From an uncultured Flavobacteriaceae bacterium (GTDB lineage: Bacteria; Bacteroidota; Bacteroidia; Flavobacteriales; Flavobacteriaceae), in assembly GCA_947500525.1 (NCBI GenBank), contig CANMSH010000003.1, forward strand, positions 248,001 through 312,000: a stretch of DNA of 64,000 bases, given 5' to 3'. The first letter of the stretch is position 1, and every line of letters starts with the position of its first letter. The position numbers and the translations under genes were made by a program. The notes under the pieces were generated by a model that was not told the origin of the DNA, did no database searches, and saw nothing but the letters and a program-made list of their open reading frames with translations. Shown here one piece after another: positions 63,358 to 64,000 of the stretch.

Positions 63358-64000
63358 TTATTCTTGTATTTAAATATTGCTAAAGAATCACTATTTCTTG
63401 CTACAACAAGTTTATTATCATGTATAATCATATCACGCACCTCACCCTTTACCGAAAACCCATTACCATCTTTATATGTTTTAAATTTTAAATCTCCTAA
63501 ATTCTCCAAGTAAAAACCATAACCTGCGTCATATCGTCCTACTTCGGGTTTTACATTGAAGAGGTTCCCACCCATAACAATATCTTGATCTCCGTCATTG
63601 TCAAAGTCATGCGTTGCAATGGCATAAATATTCGAGACTTGAGTTTCTACAGGTAATAATTGAATTTTAAACTTCATGTTTCCTTCATTTATCAAAATAA
63701 GAGATGACAGTGTATTCGCCTCTAAAAGATTAGCCCCATCTAATTCATCTTGAGTAAAAATATCTTGAATACTTGCTTTTTTAAACGACTCATAATCTGG
63801 AAATCTCTTCTTCAATCCTTTCATTTGATCAATAAGATTATGTCTAAGGGCATAGGGGTAATCTTTTCCGTCTTGGGCTCGAAACGCCAAAACAGGATCG
63901 ATAAATCCGTTTTTATCAAAATCTTTGGAAAATAATGTTATTGGTTGTTCGCGACTTGCTTTAAATCTACTATTTTGACCATGATTGCCAACCACAAAAT
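63354..64000 (-). CDS. VCBS/FG-GAP repeat protein (5' part beyond window)
   Basis: The final 215 or so codons of a second VCBS protein; the frame continues past the right edge. The apparent GTG start at 63995 is an internal Val, since upstream codons are open and the sequence aligns with the interior of the neighbouring protein (VGNHGQNSRFKAS against AGNAGLNFKWKAS; DFDKNGFIDPV against DYDDNGNVDPI; PDYESFKKASIQDIF). It is a tandem paralogue of the next gene and overlaps it by four bases (ATGA). Confidence 0.85.
   Translation of the reverse strand, partial: FVVGNHGQNSRFKASREQPITLFSKDFDKNGFIDPVLAFRAQDGKDYPYALRHNLIDQMKGLKKRFPDYESFKKASIQDIFTQDELDGANLLEANTLSSLILINEGNMKFKIQLLPVETQVSNIYAIATHDFDNDGDQDIVMGGNLFNVKPEVGRYDAGYGFYLENLGDLKFKTYKDGNGFSVKGEVRDMIIHDNKLVVARNSDSLAIFKYKNK

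Noticed and set aside
63995..63995. Apparent GTG start of the last VCBS gene
   Set aside because: The frame is open upstream to the window edge and the protein aligns from its first residue with the interior of the neighbouring paralogue, so this is an internal Val.
1..64000. Insertion sequences, integrases, attachment sites or CRISPR arrays
   Set aside because: No transposase, recombinase or phage protein is encoded and no regularly spaced repeats were seen.

Overview
The window is AT-rich, densely coded DNA from a marine member of the Bacteroidota, most likely a Flavobacteriaceae. Supporting signs are a 1427-residue hybrid two-component regulator, a type IX secretion C-terminal domain on an amylase, many lipoprotein signals, one clear TAnnTTTG promoter box, and a cytochrome P450/ferredoxin set of the kind known from algal-galactan degraders such as Zobellia and Formosa. 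I see no rRNA, tRNA, CRISPR, phage or transposase genes. No SusC/SusD pair is present although nearly every gene concerns carbohydrates, so the window mostly encodes monosaccharide and small-glycoside catabolism.

Layout. (A) 1-5053: partial sulfatase, kelch lipoprotein, SGNH (CE2-like) esterase, GH29 alpha-L-fucosidase/galactosidase. (B) 5169-12957: an oxidative 6-deoxy-L-galactose/L-galactose pathway (LgoD-like dehydrogenase, UxaA, UxaB, lactonase, SDR sugar dehydrogenase, FucP, mutarotase). (C) 13008-18899: hybrid two-component regulator and, divergently, xylose isomerase. (D) 18971-29728: two divergent operons around a perfect 42-bp palindrome. One holds P450, ferredoxin, ferredoxin reductase, alcohol dehydrogenase, esterase and a sodium/sugar symporter; the other holds a GntR-type regulator with galM, galK and galT. 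(E) 29742-32012: an eight-heme cytochrome with HEAT/TPR-like repeats. (F) 32196-41785: maltodextrin module (two GH13, esterase, GH65 phosphorylase, beta-phosphoglucomutase, LacI regulator). (G) 41871-57376: a large 3-keto-sugar type module with two GMC oxidoreductases, one small subunit, three DUF1080 proteins, three TIM-barrel isomerases, two Gfo/Idh/MocA oxidoreductases, two MFS carriers and NudK. (H) 57389-64000: MFS disaccharide-type carrier, then a translationally overlapping operon of VCBS/UnbV proteins and a vanadium-haloperoxidase-fold lipoprotein.

How it fits together. Region B contains every step needed to take L-galactose to 2-keto-3-deoxy-gluconate, and could take L-fucose down a parallel 6-deoxy route. 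Region D would demethylate 6-O-methyl-D-galactose and feed D-galactose into the Leloir enzymes. L-galactose (as 6-sulfate) and 6-O-methyl-D-galactose are both constituents of the red-algal galactan porphyran, so the sulfatase, GH29, B and D together look like the intracellular end of a porphyran-type galactan pathway. This is inference; fucose-containing glycans remain an alternative source for A and B.
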